From the NCBI GenBank assembly GCA_028288285.1, contig JAQBNZ010000223.1, forward strand, positions 1 through 64,000: a stretch of DNA of 64,000 nt. Reading direction: 5' to 3'. Below are positions 17,938-28,539 of this stretch, piece after piece. The position numbers and the translations under genes are program-made. This DNA comes from Mucilaginibacter sp. (lineage in GTDB: Bacteria > Bacteroidota > Bacteroidia > Sphingobacteriales > Sphingobacteriaceae). Numbering within the stretch: the stretch's first letter is position 1; each line of letters begins with the position of its first letter. The notes under the pieces are model-generated. The model saw only the letters and a list, made by a program, of their open reading frames with translations. It was not told the origin of the DNA and did not search any database.

Positions 17938-20274
17938 ATGCGCTTTAAGTACCTATTATATATCCTGTTTTTATATTTAATTCTACCCTCGAAACAAATT
18001 TTTGCTCAAAATATATCTATGAGCAATATTCAAAACGTTAAGGTAAGTCAATTATCTGATGACCAGATAATCCAGGTTTGGAAGAAAATGCAGGATTCAG
18101 GCATACCTGAGCAGGAAGCCTATAAATTAATGTTGCAAAAAGGCTTACCTGCCGGCGAAGTACAAGCGTTTAAAGACAGGGTAACTTTGTTAGGTTTGAA
18201 TAAAACAAATGCAACAAAAACCGTTACCAAATCTGAAAAAGAAAAGATAGATTTTTCAAGGAGTGTGAATGATACCGTTATTACCCCAAAAGCTGTTACT
18301 CCTATTCCTGCAAGCCCGGCACCCGCGGCATTAAGTGTTTATGGTGCTGATTTTTTTAATCAATCAGCCATAAAATTCGAGCCTAATTTTTCTGTAGCTA
18401 CTCCAAAAGGTTATGTATTAGGTCCGGGTGATGAGGTAATAGTACTTTTAACAGGTTTAAATGAAACCAGCGTACGCTCAAAAATTACGCCCGAAGGTAA
18501 TTTGCAAATACCTTACGCTGGTATAATATACGTAAACGGCTTTACTATTGAACAGGCTACCAACCTAATAAAAAGTAAAATGACCAAGGTATATCCCGGT
18601 TTAAATTCTGGGCAAACACAGTTAGCTATTAATTTAGGTAATACACGCAGTATTAAGATAACTATTGTAGGTGAAGTAAAAACACCGGGAACATACACTT
18701 TGTCTTCATTATCTACCCTGTTTAATGTTCTATATAATTCGGGTGGCCCTAATGCAAACGGGTCATTAAGGAATATTGAACTAATTAGGAATAACAAGGT
18801 TTATAAAACTGTTGATTTTTACAGCTTTTTACAGCAGGGCTTGTTAAGCGGCAATATACGCCTTGAAGATCAGGACGTGATAAGGATACCTGTTTATAAA
18901 AAAAGAGTAGGCATTAGCGGCGAAGTTAAAAGGCCAGCTATATATGAGTTAAAAGACAATGAGCAATTGGATGACCTTATCAAATATGCAGGCGGTTATA
19001 CAGATATCGCTTATAAAGGCATCGCTAAAATTGACCAGATAAATACACTGGAGCGCGAAGTGAAAGATGTGCCGGCCAACCTTTTTGAGAACTATATACC
19101 TCGTAATGGTGATATGGTAAGTATCGGCACTATCACTAACCGGTACACAAACCGAATAACGTTAGAAGGATCAGTTTATCGCCCTGGAGTGTATGAACTT
19201 TCTGCCGGTTTCACTTTGGCGGCTTTGTTAAAAAAGGCGCAAGGATTAAAGCCTGAAGCTTATATGGAACGCGGCTATATAAAACGTACGCTACCTAATC
19301 TGGAAAGAGAATCTATTTCATTTAAACCTGCAGATATTATAAACGGGAGAAACGATGTCCCTTTATTACGTGAAGATTCCGTAATTATTTTAGACAGAAA
19401 TGTATTTACATCAAATCAAAAGATCACAATTAGCGGCTATGTTAGAAAACCAATTGTAATTACTTATCGTAAAGGCCTGAAATTAGCAGATCTGATAGCT
19501 ATGGCAGGCGGATTTGATGATGAGGCAGCCAACCACCATGTTGAAGTGTCCAGAATCATTAAAAACGAGAGCGACAGCGTGGCCAACCAATTGGTAAATA
19601 CGTTTACTGTGGATATGAATAGTAATGCTGTGAACCCGCCTGATATTGAACTACAGCCAATGGATTTTGTATATGTACCGCGTTTGGTAAACTACAAGTC
19701 CTTAGGTAATGTAAGTATTAAGGGCGAAATTTTATTCCCCGGCGATTATGCAGTACAAAAAAGGGATGAAACAGCGCTCGACTTTTTAAAACGTGCCGGT
19801 GGCATAACACCTTATGGTTCGCTTGAAAATACACAAGTTTACAGGCGTGGCGTTAGAGTGAATCTTGATCTTGCCAACAACAGCAAAAAAGTTAAAACCA
19901 ATATGATACTTTTACCGGGTGATAGTATATATGTACCACGTGTTATATCATATGTTGAGGTTGCCGGTGCCGTTAATAATCCGCAATACATAACTTATAA
20001 CGGCAGCAGTTTTAAATATTATATAAATTCAGCTGCCGGAACAACTGAAAATGCCAGGTTAAAAGGAGCATATATAAAATATCCCGATGGCCTTAATAAG
20101 CCTGTTCGCCGCTTCCTGTTCTTTCGCGTTTATCCAACTGTAAAACCCGGAAGCAAAATTGTGGTTCCTGAAAAAACGCCTGATAGTAGGTTTAAAATAG
20201 GCTTCGCAGATATAGCTCCTCTTGCCACTGCTTTAACCGCTTTAGTTAGCTTGTTTGCTATTTTATACAAATAA
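17938..20274 (+). CDS. SLBB-domain polysaccharide export protein (Wza-like), copy 1
   Basis: Signal peptide; YVLGPGDEVIVLLTGLNE…TPEGNLQIPYAGIIYVNG (Poly_export); repeated SLBB motifs (GEVKTPGTYTLSS, GEVKRPAIYELKD, GSVYRPGVYELSA, GYVRKPIVITYRK, GEILFPGDYAVQK); C-terminal TM. Confidence 0.9.
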   Translation: MRFKYLLYILFLYLILPSKQIFAQNISMSNIQNVKVSQLSDDQIIQVWKKMQDSGIPEQEAYKLMLQKGLPAGEVQAFKDRVTLLGLNKTNATKTVTKSEKEKIDFSRSVNDTVITPKAVTPIPASPAPAALSVYGADFFNQSAIKFEPNFSVATPKGYVLGPGDEVIVLLTGLNETSVRSKITPEGNLQIPYAGIIYVNGFTIEQATNLIKSKMTKVYPGLNSGQTQLAINLGNTRSIKITIVGEVKTPGTYTLSSLSTLFNVLYNSGGPNANGSLRNIELIRNNKVYKTVDFYSFLQQGLLSGNIRLEDQDVIRIPVYKKRVGISGEVKRPAIYELKDNEQLDDLIKYAGGYTDIAYKGIAKIDQINTLEREVKDVPANLFENYIPRNGDMVSIGTITNRYTNRITLEGSVYRPGVYELSAGFTLAALLKKAQGLKPEAYMERGYIKRTLPNLERESISFKPADIINGRNDVPLLREDSVIILDRNVFTSNQKITISGYVRKPIVITYRKGLKLADLIAMAGGFDDEAANHHVEVSRIIKNESDSVANQLVNTFTVDMNSNAVNPPDIELQPMDFVYVPRLVNYKSLGNVSIKGEILFPGDYAVQKRDETALDFLKRAGGITPYGSLENTQVYRRGVRVNLDLANNSKKVKTNMILLPGDSIYVPRVISYVEVAGAVNNPQYITYNGSSFKYYINSAAGTTENARLKGAYIKYPDGLNKPVRRFLFFRVYPTVKPGSKIVVPEKTPDSRFKIGFADIAPLATALTALVSLFAILYK

Positions 20275-20275
20275 C

Positions 20276-21340
20276 ATGAACCAGGAGAATACGCCATATC
20301 CTTACGAGCCTGAATTTTCGTTTAACAAACTATTCAATGATCGTGTAGCCGATATTAAATACATATTTCGGTTTAAAAAAATACTTTCAATTGTATTAGT
20401 AGCAGGCGCTTTATTAGGTGCTTTAACGGCCTGGTTATGGACTCCTACTTATACCGCCCGTTTAACTTTTGTGGTAGATGATGCAAAATCATCAGGCGCC
20501 GCGGGCGGGTTATCAGCATTGGCAGGCCAGTTCGGTTTTAACTTAGATGGATTGGGCGGTGCCAGTGGCGTATTAGCCGGAGATAATGTTCAGGAGTTGA
20601 TAAAAAGCCAAAAGCTTATCAAAAAAACCTTATTAACACCCTATGATAATACTCAAACATTGGCAGACCGGTATGCCGCTGTTTACAAGCTAAATAAAAA
20701 ATGGTTAAAGTATAGTCCGGATGGTAAGATAACCCGGTTTCCAATGGACGATAAGCACAATACCAGACTTCAGGATAGTCTTTTGCATGAGATGACCACT
20801 CTTATACTATCAGGTGAGTTTGGCATTGCCAAAACGGATAAAAAATTGGGTTTCTTTGAAGTAAATACCACTATGAAGGATGAAAAATTGGCTCTGCTTT
20901 TCTGCACCAGAATGATAAAGCAATCAACCGATTTTTTCATCACTACAAAAACTAAAAGATTAAGAAACAATGTTGAACGCCTGCAGCATCGGGCAGATAG
21001 CATTGGGCAGATACTTAACCGTAAAACATATTCATTATCTGCAGCCAACCAAAATCTATTAGACCTTAACCCGGCTTATACAAACGTTAATGCCAATGTT
21101 GAGGTAAAAGAGCGTGATAAGATTGTTTTAACAACAATTTTTTCTGAAACAGTTAAAAACTTAGAAGCCAGCAAGACAATGCTGGCCCAGGAAACACCAA
21201 CAGTGCAGGTTGTTGATGAACCTGAATTCCCACTTAAAAAGAATAAATTAAAGTATTCTATAGCAATATTAGCGGGTATAATTATTTCAGGCTTGTTATT
21301 CAGCTTCTATGTGCTTGTAAACAGGAAAAAGGCTAATTAA
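20276..21340 (+). CDS. Wzz/chain-length determinant protein (PCP), copy 1, no kinase domain
   Basis: TM at N and C termini; YTARLTFVVDDAKSSGAAGGLSALAGQFGF; VVDEPEFPLKKNKLKYSIAILAGIIISGLLFSFYVL. Start at 20276 rather than 20255. Confidence 0.87.
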   Translation: MNQENTPYPYEPEFSFNKLFNDRVADIKYIFRFKKILSIVLVAGALLGALTAWLWTPTYTARLTFVVDDAKSSGAAGGLSALAGQFGFNLDGLGGASGVLAGDNVQELIKSQKLIKKTLLTPYDNTQTLADRYAAVYKLNKKWLKYSPDGKITRFPMDDKHNTRLQDSLLHEMTTLILSGEFGIAKTDKKLGFFEVNTTMKDEKLALLFCTRMIKQSTDFFITTKTKRLRNNVERLQHRADSIGQILNRKTYSLSAANQNLLDLNPAYTNVNANVEVKERDKIVLTTIFSETVKNLEASKTMLAQETPTVQVVDEPEFPLKKNKLKYSIAILAGIIISGLLFSFYVLVNRKKAN

Positions 21341-23034
21341 AACCTATAGGTTACGCCCAACTCTCCATGAAAGTTAAATACATCATTATGGGGGATGTAG
21401 TATTTTGTAGGATCATAATCTTTTAATACCCATTGGTAATTCAATGATTTAATTTCTTGCAATTTGGCATTAAATATTAAATTCTTATAGTTCCACTCTC
21501 CATTTAAAGAAAAAGCGAAATCAACCCATTTACGACTGTTGCCATTAATATCAGGGAAAGTCGTTCTGTAAAAGTCTACATTATGCTCATACCTTTCAAA
21601 ACCAATACCTAATTTTTTAAGTCCTGATATCCAGCTAACATCTACTGATTGTAGGTTACCTCCTGATCCTGTGCCTGCCCCAAGTATTTGTCCTTGATTA
21701 GTGTGACCTTGTGTTACACCACTGTGTATATACCAGCCACTGGCATCTCGTACTAATCTATCGGGTGTTTGTGAAAGTTGAGTTATCTCTGCACTAAATA
21801 AAATTTGCTGATTAGTATAACCATTTAGTTGAAACATTTTTCGCAAACCAAATATGTATGCTCTTGAGTGCTGCGGCGAACCTATAAAATCTCTAAAATT
21901 GTAAGAATTATCATTTAAACCATACTCAAAATAAACTTCGGCCTGTGCTTTAGTGAACAGCCACCTTGCATATAAAGAAGTAAGCTGATCTCGGGGAAAA
22001 GGATCGCCATTATTTGTATTTTTCTTTTGGTATGGAACAAAAAAAGGAACATATCCACTAAAGCCTGTTACATCCTTTTTATAAGCATCAAATGTTCTTA
22101 TTAAGCCCAGTGTTAATCCAGTCACCCACCTTGGATGGTAGTTTAAATTAAAACCTGTAAAATAACGCCAATCGTCTCTTTTGGGCGCATATATATTACT
22201 TCCATTAGATAAAGTAGTTTCACTTAACGGTGAAAAACCTGAAGCGTCTAACCGTCCGGCTATTACTTGTCCTTCAAAAGACCCAATATACGTATTTATA
22301 GGACGTACAGTGTTAAGAGTAATGTGCTTAAATCCGGGAGCGTTATTGCTCATGATTAATGAATTGCGAATACCAGGTCCCCACCAAATATTTTCGTTTG
22401 ATAAACCTATAGATGCTGGTCCAAAAGTAAGTCTAATACTGCTTTCTCCCCAAAATGCCTTACTAAAAGGGCCGCTCCCATAACGTTCTGGCCAATCTAT
22501 ATAAGTATAATAACTGTAATAATTAATTAAATCCTGATCAGAATGGCCGGTGGCGAATCCACTGAATTTCGGATTAACCGCATATACATATTCTGGCCTT
22601 AGTTGTATGCTTAACGGGCCATATTTAAAAAAAACTCCCCCACTAATCATAGTTTGGTATCCTTTGGCCGGAATCATTGCTCCATCATTCCAACCGTAAG
22701 GATGATCTGAATTAAACTGCTGTTGCCAGCTTAAAGGTAGTAGTTGAATTAAGCCCTTACCTTTATCAAAGGTAACAGGTCCTGTTTTTGTATAGCTATC
22801 CTTTCTAAATGAACTATCAGGATCAAATACATCTTTAACTTTAAATGCTGCAACCGGAAAAAGCGGACGAATAGTAAAAGAAACATTTGAATCAATTTTA
22901 CTAAGCAATTGTTGCCTTCGGTAATAATCGTCAAGCACGGGTGTGCCAACTGGTAGCGATTGTGCTATAACTTTATTAAACGTTAAAGATGTAAGCACAC
23001 ATACTATATTTAACACAAAAAATATATTTCTCAT
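21337..23034 (-). CDS. Wzi-like capsule assembly outer-membrane protein, copy A
   Basis: Signal peptide; beta-barrel-like sequence; GWNDGAMIPAKGYQTMISGGVFFKYGPLSIQLRPE; terminal ELGVTYRF. Confidence 0.82.
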   Translation of the reverse strand: MRNIFFVLNIVCVLTSLTFNKVIAQSLPVGTPVLDDYYRRQQLLSKIDSNVSFTIRPLFPVAAFKVKDVFDPDSSFRKDSYTKTGPVTFDKGKGLIQLLPLSWQQQFNSDHPYGWNDGAMIPAKGYQTMISGGVFFKYGPLSIQLRPEYVYAVNPKFSGFATGHSDQDLINYYSYYTYIDWPERYGSGPFSKAFWGESSIRLTFGPASIGLSNENIWWGPGIRNSLIMSNNAPGFKHITLNTVRPINTYIGSFEGQVIAGRLDASGFSPLSETTLSNGSNIYAPKRDDWRYFTGFNLNYHPRWVTGLTLGLIRTFDAYKKDVTGFSGYVPFFVPYQKKNTNNGDPFPRDQLTSLYARWLFTKAQAEVYFEYGLNDNSYNFRDFIGSPQHSRAYIFGLRKMFQLNGYTNQQILFSAEITQLSQTPDRLVRDASGWYIHSGVTQGHTNQGQILGAGTGSGGNLQSVDVSWISGLKKLGIGFERYEHNVDFYRTTFPDINGNSRKWVDFAFSLNGEWNYKNLIFNAKLQEIKSLNYQWVLKDYDPTKYYIPHNDVFNFHGELGVTYRF

Positions 23035-23050
23035 TATTTAGTTATTGTGT

Positions 23051-24745
23051 TTAAAACCTATATGTTGCCCCTAACTGAACTTGTACATTAAAAGCATTAA
23101 CCCCATTTACAAAATATGGATCACCAGGGTTTTGCTTTAAATACCATTGATAATTTAAAGATTGGATACCCTGTAGCTTGGCATTAAAAATTAAATTCTT
23201 ATAATTCCATTCGCCATTGGCCGCAAAACTCAAATCAACCCAATGCCTTCTAAAATCAAAACTATCGTAATAGGCATAATAATAAAAATCGTCATTATGA
23301 GTGTATCGCTCAATTTGAATTCCCAGTTTTTTTAATCCCTTTATCCAGCTAACATTTAACGATTGTAAATTGCCACCCGGCCCGATTCCTGCACCTAACA
23401 TTTCGCCCTGGTTAGTATATCCCTGCCTGATATTCTTACTTACGTACCACTCATATCCTTGCTTTATATTATTAATATCATTTTCCTGGAGTTGTGTAAC
23501 TTCAATTCCAATTAAGATATTTTCATTTCGCGATTTATTGAAAGGTAGTATCTTTCTTAAACCAAATATGTAGGCACGTGATTTATCGGGAGATAATAAA
23601 TTTTGAGTAAAATCATTTGTGTTATTATTGTGTCCGTACTCAAAATATATTTCGGCATGCTCTTGCGTCCAAATCCAGCGCATAAATACCGCGCTTCTTT
23701 GATCTTGCTTATTTATAGGATTATCTGGAGCCTTGATGTGTTTACTGGAAGAAAACAAGGGTAAATAATCTCTTATACCGCTTAAATCTTTACCATAAGT
23801 TTGTGAACTTTGGTCAAACCCTAAGAATAAGCCAGGTATCCATTTGGGTTGCCATGTTAAAACTATTCCTGCCAAATATCTCCAATCGTTAGGTTTGCGA
23901 ACATACAAGTTTGTGCCAAAAAAACTATGATCAGGCACTAAGGGTGCAAAACCTGAGTTTTCTAATCTTCCTGCAATTAATTGGCCTTCAAAAGAGCCTA
24001 TTGGCGTTTTTAATGGCCGTAACGTATTGAATGTTAAGTGTGCAAAGCCGGGAGCAGAATTACTCATTAATAGTGAATTACGTATCCCTGGACCCCACCA
24101 TAGGTCTTCTGTTGATACGCCAAAAGATAAAGCTTTGTAATTTAACCTTATGCTGCTTTGGCCCCAATATAGCTTTGTATAGCTTCCTGTACCAAATCTT
24201 ACAGGCAGATCAATGTTATTGTAAATATCATAATAACGGGCAAAAATAACATCATAATGGCCATTGTTAAAGGTTTCAAAGTCGGAATTTGCCGCTGTAA
24301 CAAATTGGGGATTAAGTTGAATAGTTAGTGGCCCGTACTCCATGTAAATACCTGCGCTTGTTAATGTTTGCAAGCCTTTAGAAGGTATCATTGGACCATC
24401 ATTCCAGCCATAAGGATGATGCGAATTAAATTGGGTTTGTAAACTTAAAGGTAAAACGCTCCATTTAAATTTATGGTCTTTAGATTGTCCGGAACTGTTT
24501 GCATCTAATAAGTTATAACGCTTTTCAGTGCTATCAGGATAAAACGCATCGCTGTGCTTTTTAAGAAGGCCAGGAAAAATGGGGCGAACAGTAAATGAAA
24601 CACTTGTATCAGCTATCCCCATTAACTGGGCATTTCTATAATAGTCTTCTACTGTGGTTGTACCGACAGGTAAGGATTGTGAATAAACGCTAAATCTTAC
24701 AAGTAAACTTAACGCGCCAATAACTATTATCTTTATGATCTTCAT
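23051..24745 (-). CDS. Wzi-like capsule assembly outer-membrane protein, copy B (tandem paralogue)
   Basis: Collinear with copy A: SLPVGTTTVEDYYR, HHPYGWNDGPMIPSKGLQTL, WWGPGIRNSLLMSNSAPGF, QLGATYRF. Confidence 0.82.
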   Translation of the reverse strand: MKIIKIIVIGALSLLVRFSVYSQSLPVGTTTVEDYYRNAQLMGIADTSVSFTVRPIFPGLLKKHSDAFYPDSTEKRYNLLDANSSGQSKDHKFKWSVLPLSLQTQFNSHHPYGWNDGPMIPSKGLQTLTSAGIYMEYGPLTIQLNPQFVTAANSDFETFNNGHYDVIFARYYDIYNNIDLPVRFGTGSYTKLYWGQSSIRLNYKALSFGVSTEDLWWGPGIRNSLLMSNSAPGFAHLTFNTLRPLKTPIGSFEGQLIAGRLENSGFAPLVPDHSFFGTNLYVRKPNDWRYLAGIVLTWQPKWIPGLFLGFDQSSQTYGKDLSGIRDYLPLFSSSKHIKAPDNPINKQDQRSAVFMRWIWTQEHAEIYFEYGHNNNTNDFTQNLLSPDKSRAYIFGLRKILPFNKSRNENILIGIEVTQLQENDINNIKQGYEWYVSKNIRQGYTNQGEMLGAGIGPGGNLQSLNVSWIKGLKKLGIQIERYTHNDDFYYYAYYDSFDFRRHWVDLSFAANGEWNYKNLIFNAKLQGIQSLNYQWYLKQNPGDPYFVNGVNAFNVQVQLGATYRF

Positions 24746-25383
24746 AATGTAATTGCTTTGATCTTAATATTATCTATTGACCAGCTTTCGTCACATTTTG
24801 GATCAGCAGTATTAGTTTGAACAAGCTTATCTAAACATTGTAGCAACAAAGTTTTGTTTGAATGTCTTATAATCTTTTCAATTTTATATAATGTTGTGCC
24901 GTTTGGATCTTTAATTAAATGGCAAAAACCGGGCAGATCTGTTCTGTAAGCACCGGCTTTAGGATTACTGTTATTATTAGGATAATCTAAAGGATATGAT
25001 TGTGGTGGGCAAAATACACCAACACCACATGCCTCATTAGAAAAAGAAGCACTAATATATGGATTTCCGTCTATCAGCATTTTCCATACATCAGGACCAT
25101 CAGGTGCGATCTTATCACCATCCCAACTATCATGAATATAAAGATCAAATGACACTCTAACAAGGTCATGTTTGGGTAAATTGCCAACAGTTAAAGCAAA
25201 ACTCTCATTATTATAATTGCCTAATACTGCTGTTCCATTAAATTGGTTAATTATTCCATTATCAATGTTAGATAAGTTGCCCGATTCAAAATCATTATTG
25301 TAAACCTCAACTTCATTATTAACATTCTTTTTACACGAAAAAATAAAAATTAGCGATATTACAAAAAGTATATTTTTAAGCAT
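24742..25383 (-). CDS. Predicted lipoprotein of unknown function
   Basis: Lipobox-like N-terminus FVISLIFIFSCKK; NNDFESGN; overlaps start of the Wzi gene. Confidence 0.7.
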   Translation of the reverse strand: MLKNILFVISLIFIFSCKKNVNNEVEVYNNDFESGNLSNIDNGIINQFNGTAVLGNYNNESFALTVGNLPKHDLVRVSFDLYIHDSWDGDKIAPDGPDVWKMLIDGNPYISASFSNEACGVGVFCPPQSYPLDYPNNNSNPKAGAYRTDLPGFCHLIKDPNGTTLYKIEKIIRHSNKTLLLQCLDKLVQTNTADPKCDESWSIDNIKIKAITL

Positions 25384-27321
25384 TTATAAGGTATTTAATG
25401 CCAGATCTATTTCTTCAAAAACTGAGTTTTTGCTTTTAAATTCCTGAACAATTTGTTTCATGGCTTTAACAACCTGCAGGTCATCATTATTTTTAGCATG
25501 TGTTATTAAACCATATATTTGGCTTTCAACTTCATTAAAATAATACTCTCTAACTTTACCAATCATAATTTTTTCATGATGAGTAGGCATGGTATTTTCA
25601 TTGTTATTTAACAATTCTTCAAAAAGCTTTTCACCTGGTCTTAAGCCTGAATATTCAATTTTAATGTCATGATTAGGAATAAGGCCAGCAAGTCGTATCA
25701 TCCGTTTAGCCAAATCTATAATTTTCACAGATTTTCCCATATCAAATATATATATCTCTCCCCCATTGCCCATGCACCCTGCTTCAAGTACTAAACGGCA
25801 AGCTTCTGGTATGGTCATGAAATATCTGGTAATTTCGGGATGTGTCACAGTTATAGGGCCGCCCTTTTCTATTTGTTGCTTAAACCTTGGTATTACCGAG
25901 CCATTCGATCCTAAAACATTACCAAAACGGGTGGTAATGAATTTGGTGACAGGCACTGCATGAGTTAATTCACTATAGCTATTATTAAAACTAAAATCTT
26001 TGGTATGTATAGATTTATTTAATGATTGTACATAAATCTCGGCAATTCTTTTTGATGCACCCATAACATTTGTAGGATTTACTGCCTTATCGGTAGATAT
26101 CATTACAAATTTTAAAACTCCATGCTTAACAGCCAGGTCTGATATAGTTTTTGTACCGAGCACATTGGTTTTAACACATTCAGATGCATTATCCTCCATC
26201 AAAGGTACATGCTTATAGGCAGCAGCATGATATACATAGTGAGGTTTATAGGTATCAAATAAATTCTGCATTCTGCTTTGATCCTTTACATCACCTATAT
26301 ACGCATGAAAGTTCAGGTCGGTATGGGTTTCTTCAATTTCAAGGTATAAGTGATGTAAAGCCGTTTCCGACTGATCGCACATAATTATGAGGCTTACATC
26401 AAACTTTAAAAGCTGTCTTACTATTTCACTACCAATTGAACCCGCAGCACCTGTAATAAGTATTCTTTTCCCTTTTAATTCGTTTTGTATGCTGGCTATG
26501 TCAATTTCTATTGATTTTCTGTTTAAAAGATCTTCAATATTGATCTTTTGGATTTGTGTAGGTTGAAGTTTGCCGCTTACCCATACATCCTGTGGAGGTA
26601 TGTTTAACACCTTGATATCATTTTCAAGGCACATATCAACTACTTTGTTCTTATGTTCAATAGGTATGGTATATGATGCAAAAATTATTTCATCCAGTTC
26701 ATGTTGAGCAATAAGGTTTGGCAGGTCTTTAGCATCTAATATCTTTATCCCATCTATTGTTTTACCCACTTTACGCTGATCATCATCTATAAATGCAATA
26801 ATGTTCTTATTAACCTTATAATCATTGTCAAATGTTCTCTTCGTAGCTACACCAGCTTCACCCGCACCATATATAATAGCTCTTTTCTTATCTAATTTTA
26901 AATTTTTTATATACAGAAAAAAGTATTTTACTAAAATTCTATAAGTAACCATTAATAAAAAACAAGCAAGGCCATTTACAACGAGTACACTGTTGGAAAT
27001 CAATGGATGGTTGCCGAGCGCAATCACTAAAAGGTTTAGTAAGATAAATGCCCCGTTACTAATTAACACGGCAAACAAAATCCTAAAAGAATCTTGCGCA
27101 CTGGTATACCTTATTATACCCGAATATGTTCTTACACTAAAAAAAACAATTGTGTTTATTACTGTAACAATTAAAATATTCTGACTGAACTCTACATAAT
27201 TTAAAGTAGATAAATCAAAATTATGTTTAATTAAATAAGCAACCGTTAACGAGATACAACTAATGAGTATATCGAGGGTAAAGATTATCCATCGAGGAAC
27301 TATGTTTAATTGGTTGAACAA
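25384..27321 (-). CDS. Membrane-bound polysaccharide biosynthesis SDR (CapD/WbpM-like nucleotide-sugar 4,6-dehydratase)
   Basis: Four N-terminal TMs, CoA-binding-like GAGEAGVATKRTF, then GAAGSIGSEIVRQ…MISTDKAVNPTNVMGASKR (Met in the usual Tyr position). Confidence 0.92.
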   Translation of the reverse strand: MFNQLNIVPRWIIFTLDILISCISLTVAYLIKHNFDLSTLNYVEFSQNILIVTVINTIVFFSVRTYSGIIRYTSAQDSFRILFAVLISNGAFILLNLLVIALGNHPLISNSVLVVNGLACFLLMVTYRILVKYFFLYIKNLKLDKKRAIIYGAGEAGVATKRTFDNDYKVNKNIIAFIDDDQRKVGKTIDGIKILDAKDLPNLIAQHELDEIIFASYTIPIEHKNKVVDMCLENDIKVLNIPPQDVWVSGKLQPTQIQKINIEDLLNRKSIEIDIASIQNELKGKRILITGAAGSIGSEIVRQLLKFDVSLIIMCDQSETALHHLYLEIEETHTDLNFHAYIGDVKDQSRMQNLFDTYKPHYVYHAAAYKHVPLMEDNASECVKTNVLGTKTISDLAVKHGVLKFVMISTDKAVNPTNVMGASKRIAEIYVQSLNKSIHTKDFSFNNSYSELTHAVPVTKFITTRFGNVLGSNGSVIPRFKQQIEKGGPITVTHPEITRYFMTIPEACRLVLEAGCMGNGGEIYIFDMGKSVKIIDLAKRMIRLAGLIPNHDIKIEYSGLRPGEKLFEELLNNNENTMPTHHEKIMIGKVREYYFNEVESQIYGLITHAKNNDDLQVVKAMKQIVQEFKSKNSVFEEIDLALNTL

Positions 27322-27382
27322 AGGTATATGTATTAGTTTTTTCTAAGCAAATGTAACAACTATATCGCATTTATAAAACTAT

Positions 27383-28378
27383 TCATGATTGCATCGGATT
27401 TGCTTTTAAAAGCCGGGCGGAGCCTTCTATTAATAAGCGAGTACAAATAAACAGCACAGCTGAAACAGCTATCAATAATAATAATGTGTAAATGGTTGTG
27501 GGTAAAAAAACAATTAATATAATATTCACTAATGTTTGGGTAACTGCGTAAATTGAAGCAACCAATAAATGTGGTAGCTTTTTCTCGTTTACTAAAAATT
27601 GGTAAAAATGACTTCGGTGTGCTTCAGTTAATTTTTCTTTTTTTATTGCCCTAAATAAAATGGTCGTAGCTGTATCCAAACCATAAATTAGTAATAATAG
27701 GATATAATTAAAGTTGTTTGTTTTAATAATTAACTGTAACAAAAAGAAAATAATTATGAATGCCAGGCTTACACTACCAACATCACCGGCAAAACATTTT
27801 GCTTTCTTTCTGAAGTTAAAAAAATTAAAAACCAATACTGCTAATATAGCTATGAGTAAAGTATCTGCACTTGTAAAATTGATAACAGAATAATTTATAT
27901 AGTAAAGAGTTGTTAATGTAATAAGGCCATAAGTACCGGTTATGCCATTAATGCCATCCATAAAATTAACAGCATTAATAATGCCGATAACCACAAAGAA
28001 ACCAATAGCAACCCCATATACTGGAAAATTGTATACATCTAACTGGTAAAACATCAATGCAACTGCAGTTAAATGAAAGATAATACGTATACCGTTACTT
28101 ATAGTTTTTATATCATCAATAAAACTAATTGCGCTTATTAAAAATAAGCCTATAAGAAAATTGCTATAATACCATCCTGAATAAATAGGGCTTAGCAACA
28201 AGGCTATACTGAAAATTATCCCTCCACCTCTAATTGTTACTTTTGTATGAGAACTACGATGATTAGGATGATCAATGATATTGTATTTATCAGCTATTTT
28301 GAAATAAACCAGCTCAAGTGCAAACAAAATTAAAAAGAAAATAAAAGGTATAAATAAATGCATAGGCTTGTCAATCAT
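27383..28378 (-). CDS. MraY/WecA/WbpL-family polyprenyl-phosphate glycosyl-1-phosphate transferase
   Basis: NHRSSHTKVTIRGGGIIF…VNFMDGINGITG…CFAGDVGSVSLAF…EAHRSHFYQFLV. Confidence 0.9.
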   Translation of the reverse strand: MIDKPMHLFIPFIFFLILFALELVYFKIADKYNIIDHPNHRSSHTKVTIRGGGIIFSIALLLSPIYSGWYYSNFLIGLFLISAISFIDDIKTISNGIRIIFHLTAVALMFYQLDVYNFPVYGVAIGFFVVIGIINAVNFMDGINGITGTYGLITLTTLYYINYSVINFTSADTLLIAILAVLVFNFFNFRKKAKCFAGDVGSVSLAFIIIFFLLQLIIKTNNFNYILLLLIYGLDTATTILFRAIKKEKLTEAHRSHFYQFLVNEKKLPHLLVASIYAVTQTLVNIILIVFLPTTIYTLLLLIAVSAVLFICTRLLIEGSARLLKANPMQS

Positions 28379-28458
28379 AGCCTCAAAATTAAGTTTTATA
28401 AAATGAAGTTAACAGTAAATTTAATCTTACAAAACTATCATTCACTATAATTTATCTA

Positions 28459-28539
28459 CCATTTGGTAGCATTTTGCTTCCATTTTTTGGGGTTAAAATG
28501 GAGTTAAAAGTATAATTTACTGCCATTTAGGTTCCATTT
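28459..28539. repeat. Cluster of CCATTT hexamers with near-helical spacing
   Basis: CCATTT at 28459, 28480, 28523, 28534; reverse copy AAATGG at 28496; spacings 21, 43 and 11 bp. Confidence 0.6.
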
